From NCBI GenBank assembly GCA_902786015.1, contig CADAAU010000001.1:1-64000 (forward strand): a stretch of 64,000 nucleotides of DNA, given 5' to 3'. Position numbers and translations under genes: made by a program. The DNA comes from an uncultured Coriobacteriaceae bacterium (lineage in GTDB: Bacteria > Actinomycetota > Coriobacteriia > Coriobacteriales > Atopobiaceae). Of this stretch, positions 50,698-59,140 are shown in pieces (positions within the stretch are counted from its first letter, which is position 1; each line of letters begins with the position of its first letter). The notes beneath the pieces are model-generated. The model had not been told where the DNA came from and did no database searches. It was given only the letters and a program-made list of their open reading frames with translations.

Positions 50698-51069
50698 ATG
50701 AAGATCACATCGTTCAATCCGCTCATAGTATCGGCAGACCCGCAGGGCACCGTCAAACTGTTTGAGGAGCTCGGCTTCGTGCGGCGCCACAAGAAGGGTG
50801 AGCTTGACGGACGCGAGGATACGTCTAGCATACGCATGAAAGATGCGAACGGGTTCTATGTGGATATCGTTGAGGGCCCGGGTGTCGAGAGGGACATGAT
50901 AACGATTCGCATGAACGTCGACGACTTCGACGCCGCAAAGGAGTTGCTTGAGAGCCATGGCTTCACGCCTTCCCCGCAAGGAATGGCAACCGATGCGTCT
51001 TCGAAGTCCATCGGGATGTTCTCCCCGACTGGGTTTTCGTTTAGTTTGGTGGAGCACATCAAGCACTAA
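50698..51069 (+). CDS. VOC-family protein (glyoxalase fold), copy 1
   Basis: A 123-residue single-domain vicinal oxygen chelate protein: TSFNPLIVSADPQGTVKLFEELGFVRRH and NGFYVDIVEG, MNVDDFDAAKELLESHGF, MFSPTGFSFSLVEHIK. It is the short glyoxalase-like kind that works as a dimer; ligand unknown. AAGGAGG precedes ATG 50698. A paralogue lies at 63330-63701 (same TTFNP...LFEELGF, NVRDFDEAYDLL and IEHI motifs). Confidence 0.85.
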   Translation: MKITSFNPLIVSADPQGTVKLFEELGFVRRHKKGELDGREDTSSIRMKDANGFYVDIVEGPGVERDMITIRMNVDDFDAAKELLESHGFTPSPQGMATDASSKSIGMFSPTGFSFSLVEHIKH

Positions 51070-51218
51070 GTACGTGCACGAAAACACAGCCAAGCCATCT
51101 TGCGCCAAGCAGTGGGTGTAGCTATCCCCGCTGTTTGGCGCATCGCGTTATTAATCCCGCTACAATAGCGAGCGAAACATGCGATAATGCACGTAAACCG
51201 TTGCAGAAAAGGCTCGAG

Positions 51219-53771
51219 ATGCGAACAGCGAACAAGCGACATCTGATTATTCTAATAAACGTTGCCGTCATGCTCGGAATCATGGGCTTCGTTTTGATGT
51301 ACGCGCGGCGGGTGGCCGACGAGTCGATTGCCGCCGAGGTGACCCAGTTCGAGACTGCGACCGTTACCATGGAGCAGGTGACGGCAAATTACCTCGAAAG
51401 CGAGCAGGATATCTGCAACGTATGGACGCGCTACATCAACAGCAAAGCTATGACCATAGACGAGGCGGTATCGTTTATTCGGTCTTCCCATGTTTCGTCC
51501 GACGCTGCCGCGCACGTTGTCTTTACTGACGACGACTCCCTTGAGGGACTCTCGACACGTTCCAAGACGGGCACCAAAGACGACTATGCCGTGTCATATA
51601 AGGCGATTGGTCTTCCCATACGGATCGACAAGCTGGACGAGCAGGACGGTGCCATCAACGTCTCGCGGTCCTACACCAACCCTATGAACGGTATTCAGTC
51701 GCTGGCGTTTTGCACGAGAGTCTCGCTTGTGGATTCTCGCGACCGGTCGAAGCGGCGTGAGGCGGTTCTTTTGCGCGTCATACCCACGGAAAGACTTCAG
51801 GAAAAGTGGGTGTTTCCCATCGACCGATACAAAGACGCCGAGGTCTCGCTCATCGATAGCGACGGCAACTACGTCATCAAGGGCCACGACTACAAGAACA
51901 ACAATTTCATTGAGTTCTATAAGTCTTACAACCAGGTCGATGCGGCTGGGGTCAAAGAGCTGCGAACGCGCTTGTCAACGCAGAGCGGGTCGTTCTTTAT
52001 GACCAACTCGCGTGGCGAGGAGTGCCTCATAGCGTATGTGCCAATAAGCGCGAACCAAGGCTGGACTATCCTAAACTACATCCAGGCAAGTAGCTTGCAT
52101 CGGAGCACCGTCGATTGGTTCTTGGTCATTGGGGTTGCCTGCGCCTTGTTGTTCCTCCTCGCCTGCGATATGGCCTTCATGAATTGGTTCAACATGCGCC
52201 TGAACGAGGCCGCGAAGGAGGCCGAGGCGGCAAATCGTGCAAAGAGCGACTTCCTCTCGACCATGTCTCACGATATCCGCACCCCTATGAATGCGATTCT
52301 GGGGCTTACGATAATCGCGCAACGTAACGTCGACGACCCGACCGTCGTGAAGGACAGCCTGCGCAAGATCGGACTCGCGGGCAATCACCTGCTCACGCTT
52401 ATCAATGACATTCTGGATATCTCCAAGGTAGAAAGTGGCAAGCTCTCCCTCACGCCGGCCGTCTTCTCGATCGCGGAGGTGACCGAGAATCTCGTTAACA
52501 TTTCGCAGCCCATGGTTAAGGACAAGAGCATCGACTTCCACTTCCACATCAATGTCATCGAGCACGAATATCTCTATGCTGATCAGCTGCGCATCAACCA
52601 GGTATTCATCAATATCTTGTCGAACGCCCTCAAGTATACCGAGGCTTGCGGAAGCGTCGCCGTCGACTTGCAGGAGTTGACGAGCGACAAGCCCGATGCG
52701 GTGCGCCTCGTCTATCGTGTGGCCGACACGGGCATGGGCATGAGCGAAGAGTTCATGGAGCACATGTATGAGTCGTTCTCGCGCCAAACCGACAGCCGCG
52801 TAAACAAGGTGCAGGGCACGGGACTCGGACTTGCCATCACCAAGAAGATGGTTGACCTCATGGGAGGCAAGATCGAATGCCAGAGCAAGGAGGGGGAGGG
52901 AACGACGTTTACCATCACCCTCGACGTGCTCATCGCGGAGCGTGAATCCGATGACATGACGCTGGAATCTCTTGACGTGCTGCTCGTCGATGATGACGAG
53001 GCTTCCCTCCAGGCTGCCCAGCAAACGCTCAACTCGCTTGACGCGCACGTTGAGGTGGCATCTTCGGGCATGCGAGCGCTCGATATGGTGGGGGAGCGAC
53101 ACAACCAGACAGATAACTATGACGTCATTATCGTCGACTGGAAGATGCCCAACATGGACGGCATCGAGGTCGTGCGCCGCATGCGGGCCTTGGGTGGGGA
53201 TCAGGCTCCCACTATCCTCATCTCGGCATACGATTGGTCCGATATCGAGGAGAGCGCAAAGGAGGCTGGTGCCGACGGGTTCATATCCAAGCCGATGTTT
53301 AAGTCCACGTTGTACCGAACGATTAACGAACAACTACAGTTGTCGGAAACGTCGGCAACGCGAGAGGACGACCATTCCGACATTGCGGGAGCTCGTGTGC
53401 TCGTGGCCGAGGATAACGACATCAACTGGGAAATCATAGACATGCTGCTTGACATGTATGACGTAGAGGCGACGCGCGCCGAAAACGGCCAGATTGCGGT
53501 AGACTTGGTTGCGTCATCGCAGCCGGGAGACTATGACCTCGTGTTCATGGACGTGCAAATGCCCGTTATGAACGGCATTGAAGCTACGAAGGCCATCCGC
53601 GCGCTGTCCGATAAGCGAGCATCGTCAATCCCGATCATCGCGACGACGGCAGATGCGTTTTCCGAAGACGTGGCGTTGTGCTTGGATGCCGGCATGAACG
53701 GCCATCTGGCCAAGCCTCTAGACATAGAGCTCGTTCTAAAAGAGATCAGCAAAGTAAAGGAAGGCAAATGA
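51219..53771 (+). CDS. Hybrid sensor histidine kinase with two receiver domains
   Basis: An 850-residue membrane sensor. Order: helix 1 (about 12-32), extracytoplasmic sensor of the double-CACHE type (about 35-310), helix 2 (VIGVACALLFLLACDMAFMN), HisKA with phosphorylated His351 in STMSHDIRTPMN, HATPase with NILSNALKY, DTGMGMS and GTGLGLAI, receiver 1 (VDDD, phospho-Asp in VDWKMP, Lys in ISKPM), and receiver 2 (AEDN, FMDVQMPVMNG, LAKPLD). No Hpt or output domain is present. ATG 51219 has AAAGG upstream. The stop overlaps the next gene (ATGA), so kinase and solute-binding lipoprotein are coupled, suggesting the lipoprotein supplies the sensor signal. Confidence 0.92.
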   Translation: MRTANKRHLIILINVAVMLGIMGFVLMYARRVADESIAAEVTQFETATVTMEQVTANYLESEQDICNVWTRYINSKAMTIDEAVSFIRSSHVSSDAAAHVVFTDDDSLEGLSTRSKTGTKDDYAVSYKAIGLPIRIDKLDEQDGAINVSRSYTNPMNGIQSLAFCTRVSLVDSRDRSKRREAVLLRVIPTERLQEKWVFPIDRYKDAEVSLIDSDGNYVIKGHDYKNNNFIEFYKSYNQVDAAGVKELRTRLSTQSGSFFMTNSRGEECLIAYVPISANQGWTILNYIQASSLHRSTVDWFLVIGVACALLFLLACDMAFMNWFNMRLNEAAKEAEAANRAKSDFLSTMSHDIRTPMNAILGLTIIAQRNVDDPTVVKDSLRKIGLAGNHLLTLINDILDISKVESGKLSLTPAVFSIAEVTENLVNISQPMVKDKSIDFHFHINVIEHEYLYADQLRINQVFINILSNALKYTEACGSVAVDLQELTSDKPDAVRLVYRVADTGMGMSEEFMEHMYESFSRQTDSRVNKVQGTGLGLAITKKMVDLMGGKIECQSKEGEGTTFTITLDVLIAERESDDMTLESLDVLLVDDDEASLQAAQQTLNSLDAHVEVASSGMRALDMVGERHNQTDNYDVIIVDWKMPNMDGIEVVRRMRALGGDQAPTILISAYDWSDIEESAKEAGADGFISKPMFKSTLYRTINEQLQLSETSATREDDHSDIAGARVLVAEDNDINWEIIDMLLDMYDVEATRAENGQIAVDLVASSQPGDYDLVFMDVQMPVMNGIEATKAIRALSDKRASSIPIIATTADAFSEDVALCLDAGMNGHLAKPLDIELVLKEISKVKEGK

Positions 53772-55090
53772 TGAGAAAATCCGCTGTGCGTTACTTGTTT
53801 GTTTTTTCGATTGCGCTCGCCGTGGTTGCTTTGGTAGCTTGCTCCACGTCGCCAGAATCATCCGGGCAGTCGTCTGGGCAGGCGGGAGAGCAAAAGAGCT
53901 TCGTTCCCTCACTCGACGCCGCTACAAAATGCTCTCTCTCGGTGGCCGGTAACTACGATAACTTTGAGGCGCTCGAGGCCGAGTTCGATAAGTTCAATAC
54001 GTATTACCCAGACGTTGAGTTGAGCTATACCAAAATCGACGATTATAAAAACCTCGTTTCTACGGCTCTGGACTCCGATAACGCACCCGACATCTTTTTC
54101 GCATTCGACTATATGTTGGAATCCGACGCCTATGATGCGCTGTTTGCGCACGCCGAGAACCTTTCCGATCCGGCGCTCAATATCGACTTGTCATGCGTGC
54201 GCCCAAGCCTGCTATGCAAAGACGAGAAGGGGGAGTGCCTCATGGCCCCCATCTTCACCAGCGCGTCTGGGATTCTCGTGAACGAGGATATCTTTAAAAA
54301 GGAGGGAATCAGCATACCGACGACCTACGAGGAGCTGCTTGCGGCGTGTGACGCATTCAACAAGGCCGGGTATCCCACTCCCATTTTGTGCTACAACGAG
54401 CCGTCTGCATACGGCAACCTCGTCGGCGAGCCCATGTACACTGACGCTTCCAAGGATCCCGACATGGTAAAGAAACTCAACTCGCTCGACCCTTCGGCTG
54501 GCGAATACATGAGGCCCGTTCTCGAGAAGGTAAGCGACATGATGAAGCGGGGGTGCATCAACCTCAAGGTCTGCAACGAGCTCGAGGATGGTTACAATGC
54601 GCTGATTCTGAGGTTCTTTGAAGGCGACATCCCCATGGCACTGTGCTCGGCCGATACGGCATCGGGTACGGCCAAGCGCGAGAGTCAGTCCGATGCGTTC
54701 ACCGCCCGCCCGTTCTCGTACGCCCTCCATCCGCTCACTCTCACCGCTGAGGGTGCTTGCCTGCTCGACAAGCCTTCGGTGCAGTTCTCGGTCAACAAGA
54801 AGAGCAAGAACCTCGACATGGCGAACGAGTTCATGCGCTTCCTGGTAAGCACGCAGGAACTCAACGATATCGCGCGTGCAAAACGCCTGCTCACGGTCAC
54901 ACAAGACCTTGCCTACGACGGAGTGTACGCGCCGTTCAGCGCGGTAGACCCGAGCCGGATTATTGCGACCCACGAAGTCGGGCTTGCAGATGATGTCACC
55001 ATCCAATACCGCGTCGCGGCCTACCAGGTAGCAAACGGCAAAGCGTCGATCGACGAGGCTATTGCTGGATTCGGAACGTACGCCCTGTAG
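53768..55090 (+). CDS. Family 1 extracellular solute-binding lipoprotein
   Basis: A 440-residue lipoprotein: signal MMRKSAVRYLFVFSIALAVV ending in the lipobox LVAC, then the SBP_bac_1 fold (YDNFEALEAEFDKFNTYYPD, DIFFAFDYML, IFKKEGISIPTTYEELLAACDAFNKAGYPTPI, VNKKSKNLDMANEFMRFLVS). Such proteins bind sugars or related solutes for ABC importers. There is no permease or ATPase near, and the gene overlaps the sensor kinase upstream by 4 bases, so it probably acts in ligand sensing. Confidence 0.88.
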   Translation: MMRKSAVRYLFVFSIALAVVALVACSTSPESSGQSSGQAGEQKSFVPSLDAATKCSLSVAGNYDNFEALEAEFDKFNTYYPDVELSYTKIDDYKNLVSTALDSDNAPDIFFAFDYMLESDAYDALFAHAENLSDPALNIDLSCVRPSLLCKDEKGECLMAPIFTSASGILVNEDIFKKEGISIPTTYEELLAACDAFNKAGYPTPILCYNEPSAYGNLVGEPMYTDASKDPDMVKKLNSLDPSAGEYMRPVLEKVSDMMKRGCINLKVCNELEDGYNALILRFFEGDIPMALCSADTASGTAKRESQSDAFTARPFSYALHPLTLTAEGACLLDKPSVQFSVNKKSKNLDMANEFMRFLVSTQELNDIARAKRLLTVTQDLAYDGVYAPFSAVDPSRIIATHEVGLADDVTIQYRVAAYQVANGKASIDEAIAGFGTYAL

Positions 55091-55131
55091 GCTGCGTCAT
55101 AGAAGAAGCGTAACGGGGAAGATGGGCTGTT

Positions 55132-56091
55132 ATGGATATCGATATTCTGCTTGTGTTACAGGCGTTCCGCGAGGGTGTGGGCGGTTGTCTAACGGAGTTC
55201 TTTTCCAAGCTGACCTGGTTTGGCGAGATGAACGTGGTCCTAATTATTATGGGCCTGCTCTATTGGTGTGTGAGCAAACAAATCGGAACCTACCTCCTTA
55301 TGGGTTGGTCCGCAAACCGCATCGTTAACGGCCTGCTAAAGGTAGCGGCATGCACCTATCGTCCTTGGATACGCGATGCTCGGATTATTCCAGAACAGAA
55401 CGCTTTGGAGGCGGCAACCGGCTACTCGTTTCCTAGTGGGCACTCGATGAATGCGGCTTCGCTGTTTGGCGGCCTGGCTATCCGGCGCGACATGCGCCGA
55501 GGCCTTCGAGTGCTTATGTGGATTATCCTCTGCCTTATAGCGTTCAGCAGAATCTTCTTGGGCGTCCACACCCCGCAAGACATCGTGGTGGGGGCCATAG
55601 CAGGTGTACTGGTGATGTTTCTAACGGGAAAGCTCTGCCAATGGTTGGAGTCGAACCCAAGCAAGGATATGTTGGTGGCGGTCATTGGGGTTGGTATTGC
55701 GATTGCGGTTGCCATATTCTCAGCGGTCAAACCGTATCCGGCGGACTATGATGCCGACGGAAAGCTTCTTGTGGACGGTCTGAAGATGGCAAACGACACC
55801 TTCAAGGCAGTGGGATGGATGGGCGCGTTTATGGTGGGCTGGGTCCTCGAGCGTCGCTTCGTCAAGTTTACAACCGACGTTACCATGCAGGAGCGTTTCC
55901 TGCGCCTGACAGGCGGACTGTTGGGATACTACGTTATCTACCTGATAATAAACCCGCTGATCAAGGCGGCGATACCTGGCTTTGCGGGAACCATAACAAC
56001 CTGCTTCCTACAAATGTTCTACATCGTATTCCTCTTCCCGCTCGCGATGGCACGATTTGGCAGCAATTCAAAGGGTGATATTGCGGGGTAA
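55132..56091 (+). CDS. PAP2-family membrane phosphatase
   Basis: A 319-residue membrane protein with seven or more helices. PAP2 motifs are complete: KVAACTYRPW, SFPSGHSMNAASLF and SRIFLGVHTPQDIVVG. The substrate is probably a lipid pyrophosphate such as undecaprenyl-PP or a phospholipid. The C-terminal third adds three further helices. ATG 55132, 41 bases after the lipoprotein gene, with GGGGAAG upstream, probably in the same operon. It converges with the radical SAM gene, with only two bases between the stop codons. Confidence 0.9.
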   Translation: MDIDILLVLQAFREGVGGCLTEFFSKLTWFGEMNVVLIIMGLLYWCVSKQIGTYLLMGWSANRIVNGLLKVAACTYRPWIRDARIIPEQNALEAATGYSFPSGHSMNAASLFGGLAIRRDMRRGLRVLMWIILCLIAFSRIFLGVHTPQDIVVGAIAGVLVMFLTGKLCQWLESNPSKDMLVAVIGVGIAIAVAIFSAVKPYPADYDADGKLLVDGLKMANDTFKAVGWMGAFMVGWVLERRFVKFTTDVTMQERFLRLTGGLLGYYVIYLIINPLIKAAIPGFAGTITTCFLQMFYIVFLFPLAMARFGSNSKGDIAG

Positions 56092-56093
56092 AC

Positions 56094-57197
56094 CTATCTG
56101 CAGCTGATTCTTGAGTGCATAGCAAGGACAAACGCCTCGGGGTCGTCGCGGTATGCGGGGCACTCGGGCTTGCCGAACAGGCGTAGCTGCGGGCAACCTC
56201 CTCCGCACAAAGGCAGCCACACGCAGTGGTAGCACATGTCATCGGGGGAGGGAACGGCAGTGTTGAGGAACTTGCTGAGCATATCGGGGTTGCTCGCGGT
56301 TGCGAGGGGGTTGGCCGGATCCCAGTCGCGGGCAGTGCCGTAGGCGAACTCGGGTTGGCCGCAGAGCTTGCCTCCGCACTTGTAGAGCAGTCCCTCGTCG
56401 TCCATGGCGACCATCCACAGGTTTTGCCCGACGCAGGCGTGGTCCTTGCCAACTATGACGTGACGCGATTCCGGGCGCAGTGCGACTTCGATGCCGTGGA
56501 AGGCGTATTCGGCCATCGGGCTGTCTGTCTCGTCGGCGGGACTCACGTCCACAAGCGATGCGGCGTAAAAATCAAGGTCGATTTTTGCCTCTTCGGCACG
56601 CTCCAAGACGACTTTCTTTAGCTCGTCTATCTCGCCTACGTTCCCTTCATGCGTGTTTGCGCGGATGAGCGTGCGTATGGGAGATTTGAGCAAGCCTAAG
56701 TTGTCTATGATGCGGTCGAACGTTGGGCCTCCTCCCACGAGGCGGCGCGTGGCGTCATTGGTTGCCCCCACGCCGTCGAGCGGGATGTGGACGTGCTCGA
56801 CGCGGCAGCGTAACAGCAGGTCAACTACGTCCTCGCTAAGTAGGTAACCGTTCGTAAAGATCCATGCCGCGTATTCGCAGCCACGCGCCTCGGCGAGGCT
56901 TATGAGCCTTGGGGAAAGTGATTCGATTACGTCGGTTGCCATAAGCGGCTCTCCGCCGAACCAGGTTATGGTGAGCTTCTTTGCATGCGCGGCGTCGATC
57001 ATACGTGCCGCGAGCGCCACGGCGTCGTCCTGTACCTCGGGTGACATCTTGCCCCGTCCCCGGGTCGCAAAACAGTACGGGCACTCGAAGTTGCAGGCGA
57101 GCGTCGGACAAATGGTGATTGCCACCTCACCCCTGGGCGCGGTGGCGCACGAGAGCCTGCGCTGCAACCCAAATGCCTCGCGTTCGTCGTAGTTCAC
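56094..57197 (-). CDS. Radical SAM/SPASM peptide maturase, main part
   Basis: A 367-residue protein with CPTLACNFECPYCFA at residues 31-45 (SAM-cluster CxxxCxxC), ITWFGGEPLM, IFTNGYLLSEDVV, DATRRLVGGGPTFD, and a C-terminal SPASM domain for auxiliary Fe-S clusters (CGGKLCG, CYHCVWLPLCGGGC, ECPAY). It resembles RiPP maturases that install thioether or C-C crosslinks. GTG 57197 lies in TAGTG, overlapping the stop of the small gene upstream. That gene encodes the missing N-terminal domain in another frame, so the maturase appears split by a one-base deletion or made by frameshifting. No precursor peptide is seen nearby. Confidence 0.88.
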   Translation of the reverse strand: MNYDEREAFGLQRRLSCATAPRGEVAITICPTLACNFECPYCFATRGRGKMSPEVQDDAVALAARMIDAAHAKKLTITWFGGEPLMATDVIESLSPRLISLAEARGCEYAAWIFTNGYLLSEDVVDLLLRCRVEHVHIPLDGVGATNDATRRLVGGGPTFDRIIDNLGLLKSPIRTLIRANTHEGNVGEIDELKKVVLERAEEAKIDLDFYAASLVDVSPADETDSPMAEYAFHGIEVALRPESRHVIVGKDHACVGQNLWMVAMDDEGLLYKCGGKLCGQPEFAYGTARDWDPANPLATASNPDMLSKFLNTAVPSPDDMCYHCVWLPLCGGGCPQLRLFGKPECPAYRDDPEAFVLAMHSRISCR

Positions 57198-57427
57198 TAT
57201 GACTTTTCTCCTTGAAAGCGCTCGATTAGGGGGTGATCTTCCGGAACCTCGTGAAGAGAGTTCATGATAAAGAGCTCGATGGGTGTGTACTCGCCGCAGG
57301 TTTGCGTATAGGTGTTGAAGATGGCAATCATCTTTGAGTCGGGAATGCGAGCCGCGATGTTGTAGCGTGAGACGTGCCAGCCCGCCTCGGCTGCGGTACG
57401 TGTCTTTTGTGTGGCATTCGAATCCAT
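57197..57427 (-). CDS. N-terminal recognition domain of the maturase, separate frame (76 aa)
   Basis: GGAGG precedes ATG 57427. The product has GWHVSRYNIAARIPDSKMIA, IFNTYTQTCGEYTPIELFIM, NSLHEVPEDHPLIERFQGEK. Intact maturases of this family begin with such a SRYN...A.N.Y.GTC..YTP.E domain and continue ...F..(K)VIVNYDE. Here the frame stops at TAG, but adding one A to the GAAAAG near 57205-57210, or slipping back one base there, continues into KVIVNYDEREAF of the next frame. It may thus be a split gene or a -1 frameshift site; as an independent product it would act like a RiPP recognition partner. Confidence 0.75.
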   Translation of the reverse strand: MDSNATQKTRTAAEAGWHVSRYNIAARIPDSKMIAIFNTYTQTCGEYTPIELFIMNSLHEVPEDHPLIERFQGEKS

Positions 57428-57599
57428 GGTGTCCTCCAAAGCCTTATGCATTCCCAACAAATCGAAAATACTCTGGTTACATCTTAGACCGTATCTGTGC
57501 TGCACTGTCGTGGCCTTAGGGATGACTCGCGACTATAACGGTCCGGACAATGCTCGATTTGCTGCCATGGCGCCTGCTCTTTCCAACGAGCCGCCGACC

Positions 57600-57645
57600 A
57601 AAAATGAAGATCGGCACAGCTCACATTGGAACCGTGCCGATCTTC
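57600..57645 (-). terminator. Rho-independent terminator of the acyltransferase gene (copy 3)
   Basis: On the minus strand GAAGATCGGCAC pairs perfectly with GTGCCGATCTTC around 16 bases and is followed by A and five T. It lies 34 bases after the stop codon at 57679. Confidence 0.85.
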
Positions 57646-57678
57646 GTTTCCCTGCATCTGCAGGTGGGCGAGTGCGGG

Positions 57679-58944
57679 TTAGGGCAGCTGGATCTTGGGC
57701 AGGTACCTCGTGAGCCGTTCCGACACGGTGTAGGGGATGCCCTCCTCGTCGAGCACCTCGCAGAACAGATTGAGGGGTCGCTCGTCCTTGTTGAACACCT
57801 GGAACGCAATGTCAAAGTGATCCTTGAGGGCGTTAACCTCCAGCATGAGGTCGCCGTCCGAGATGGTGTAGACGTCCCTCATGTGCTGCTCCATGCCGCC
57901 CCAGTCGACCTTGCCCACGTAGCTTACGGTCCAAGGGTCACGGGGATCGCTCCTAAAGGTGCTGTTGGACAGCGCGAACCGCTTCTTCTTCTTGAGGGTG
58001 AGCTGCTCATCGATGCCCCGGTGAACCTTGTTGATCTTGAAGAACCGCTCGCGACCCAGTTCGGGCTGTTTCTGCTCCGCAATCGCTCGTCGTCCGATTT
58101 TGCTGAGCTCCTCGATGGAATCGTCCTTCATGCTCCACTCGTAGCGTACGTGGATGAAGCGGACGAAGTCGCGGTAGGAGGCGCTGGCACCGAGGTCGGC
58201 GCGATAGTCGGCAGCGATTCGACCCGAAAGATGCGTGTCCTTCTTCTCCTTGAAGTAACGCGATGCCATCTTGAACATCATGGCCGTAAGGACAGTGTTG
58301 GGGGTGCCGTCCACCTTTTTTACGTAGTCCATGAACGGCTTTGTGGGAATCTCGAACTGGTAGTAGTAGTTGTCGTCCTTTACGAAGGGGTTGAAGAGAT
58401 ACTTGAGGCTTCGCGGCATCGCGAGGTTGCAGTCGCCCTCGTAGTGCGAAGTCGGCTCATCGTGTGGCAGCGTAGACTCGTCGGGATACGCAAGCTCCTC
58501 GCTTGGAATGTCGGTTCCCGGTAGGCGGATGTCTTCCGGCGCATCCAGAGGCCCATAGACCTTGCAAAGATACAGGTAGAGCGTTGCCTTAATCCAAAAG
58601 AGCGCGCCGTAGGCACCGCACAGGGCGTGGGCGAAGTTGAACCAGATACAATCGTTGCGGTAGGTAATTGCGAACAGGCGCCCGTTGACCTCGTCGCTTC
58701 CCAGCACGAGGCGCTCGTCCCTTTCGGGCAGCACCGCTAAGGGCTTGTCGTTGTGGTCGAGGGTGTAGCTCTGGTTCACGTCAAGGCCTACGCGCACACT
58801 GAAGTAGGGGAAGCGGGCAATCGTTTCCTGTGCGGCCTCGTTTAGCAGCGCCGTGTCCACGGGCGCATCGAGACGGGTCTTCATCCTCACGGTATAGGGG
58901 AGCTTGTTCATGTATTCGTACAGCAGGTGGGTGTCTGGGTTCAT
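57679..58944 (-). CDS. Condensation/acetyltransferase-like protein (copy 3) with altered motif
   Basis: A 421-residue protein of the same family as copies 1 and 2: opening YTVRMKTRLDAPVDTALLNEAAQETIARFPYF, then IWFNFAHALCGAYGALFWIKATLYLYL at about residue 100. Here the catalytic HxxxDG reads HALCGA: His is kept but the Asp-Gly pair is replaced. In condensation-type enzymes the His is catalytic and the Asp structural, so activity may be altered. The rest of the fold appears complete. It ends at a strong terminator, and the maturase operon follows on the same strand. AGGA precedes ATG 58944. Confidence 0.75.
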   Translation of the reverse strand: MNPDTHLLYEYMNKLPYTVRMKTRLDAPVDTALLNEAAQETIARFPYFSVRVGLDVNQSYTLDHNDKPLAVLPERDERLVLGSDEVNGRLFAITYRNDCIWFNFAHALCGAYGALFWIKATLYLYLCKVYGPLDAPEDIRLPGTDIPSEELAYPDESTLPHDEPTSHYEGDCNLAMPRSLKYLFNPFVKDDNYYYQFEIPTKPFMDYVKKVDGTPNTVLTAMMFKMASRYFKEKKDTHLSGRIAADYRADLGASASYRDFVRFIHVRYEWSMKDDSIEELSKIGRRAIAEQKQPELGRERFFKINKVHRGIDEQLTLKKKKRFALSNSTFRSDPRDPWTVSYVGKVDWGGMEQHMRDVYTISDGDLMLEVNALKDHFDIAFQVFNKDERPLNLFCEVLDEEGIPYTVSERLTRYLPKIQLP

Positions 58945-59140
58945 GTTTGTCCTAACGTCGGGTTGCCGTTATGCGGCACGGTATGCCTTTAGAGCCATAT
59001 GCATATAACAATATAATTCAGAGTGAATGTATGACGCATCGACAGTCGTTTGAGCTCGCGAGATTACATGCCGTGCCTCTCTTCGCTACGCGCTTTGCTA
59101 TGATTGCAGATGGCTTAGGTTAGGGTGTTTGGGGTGAACC

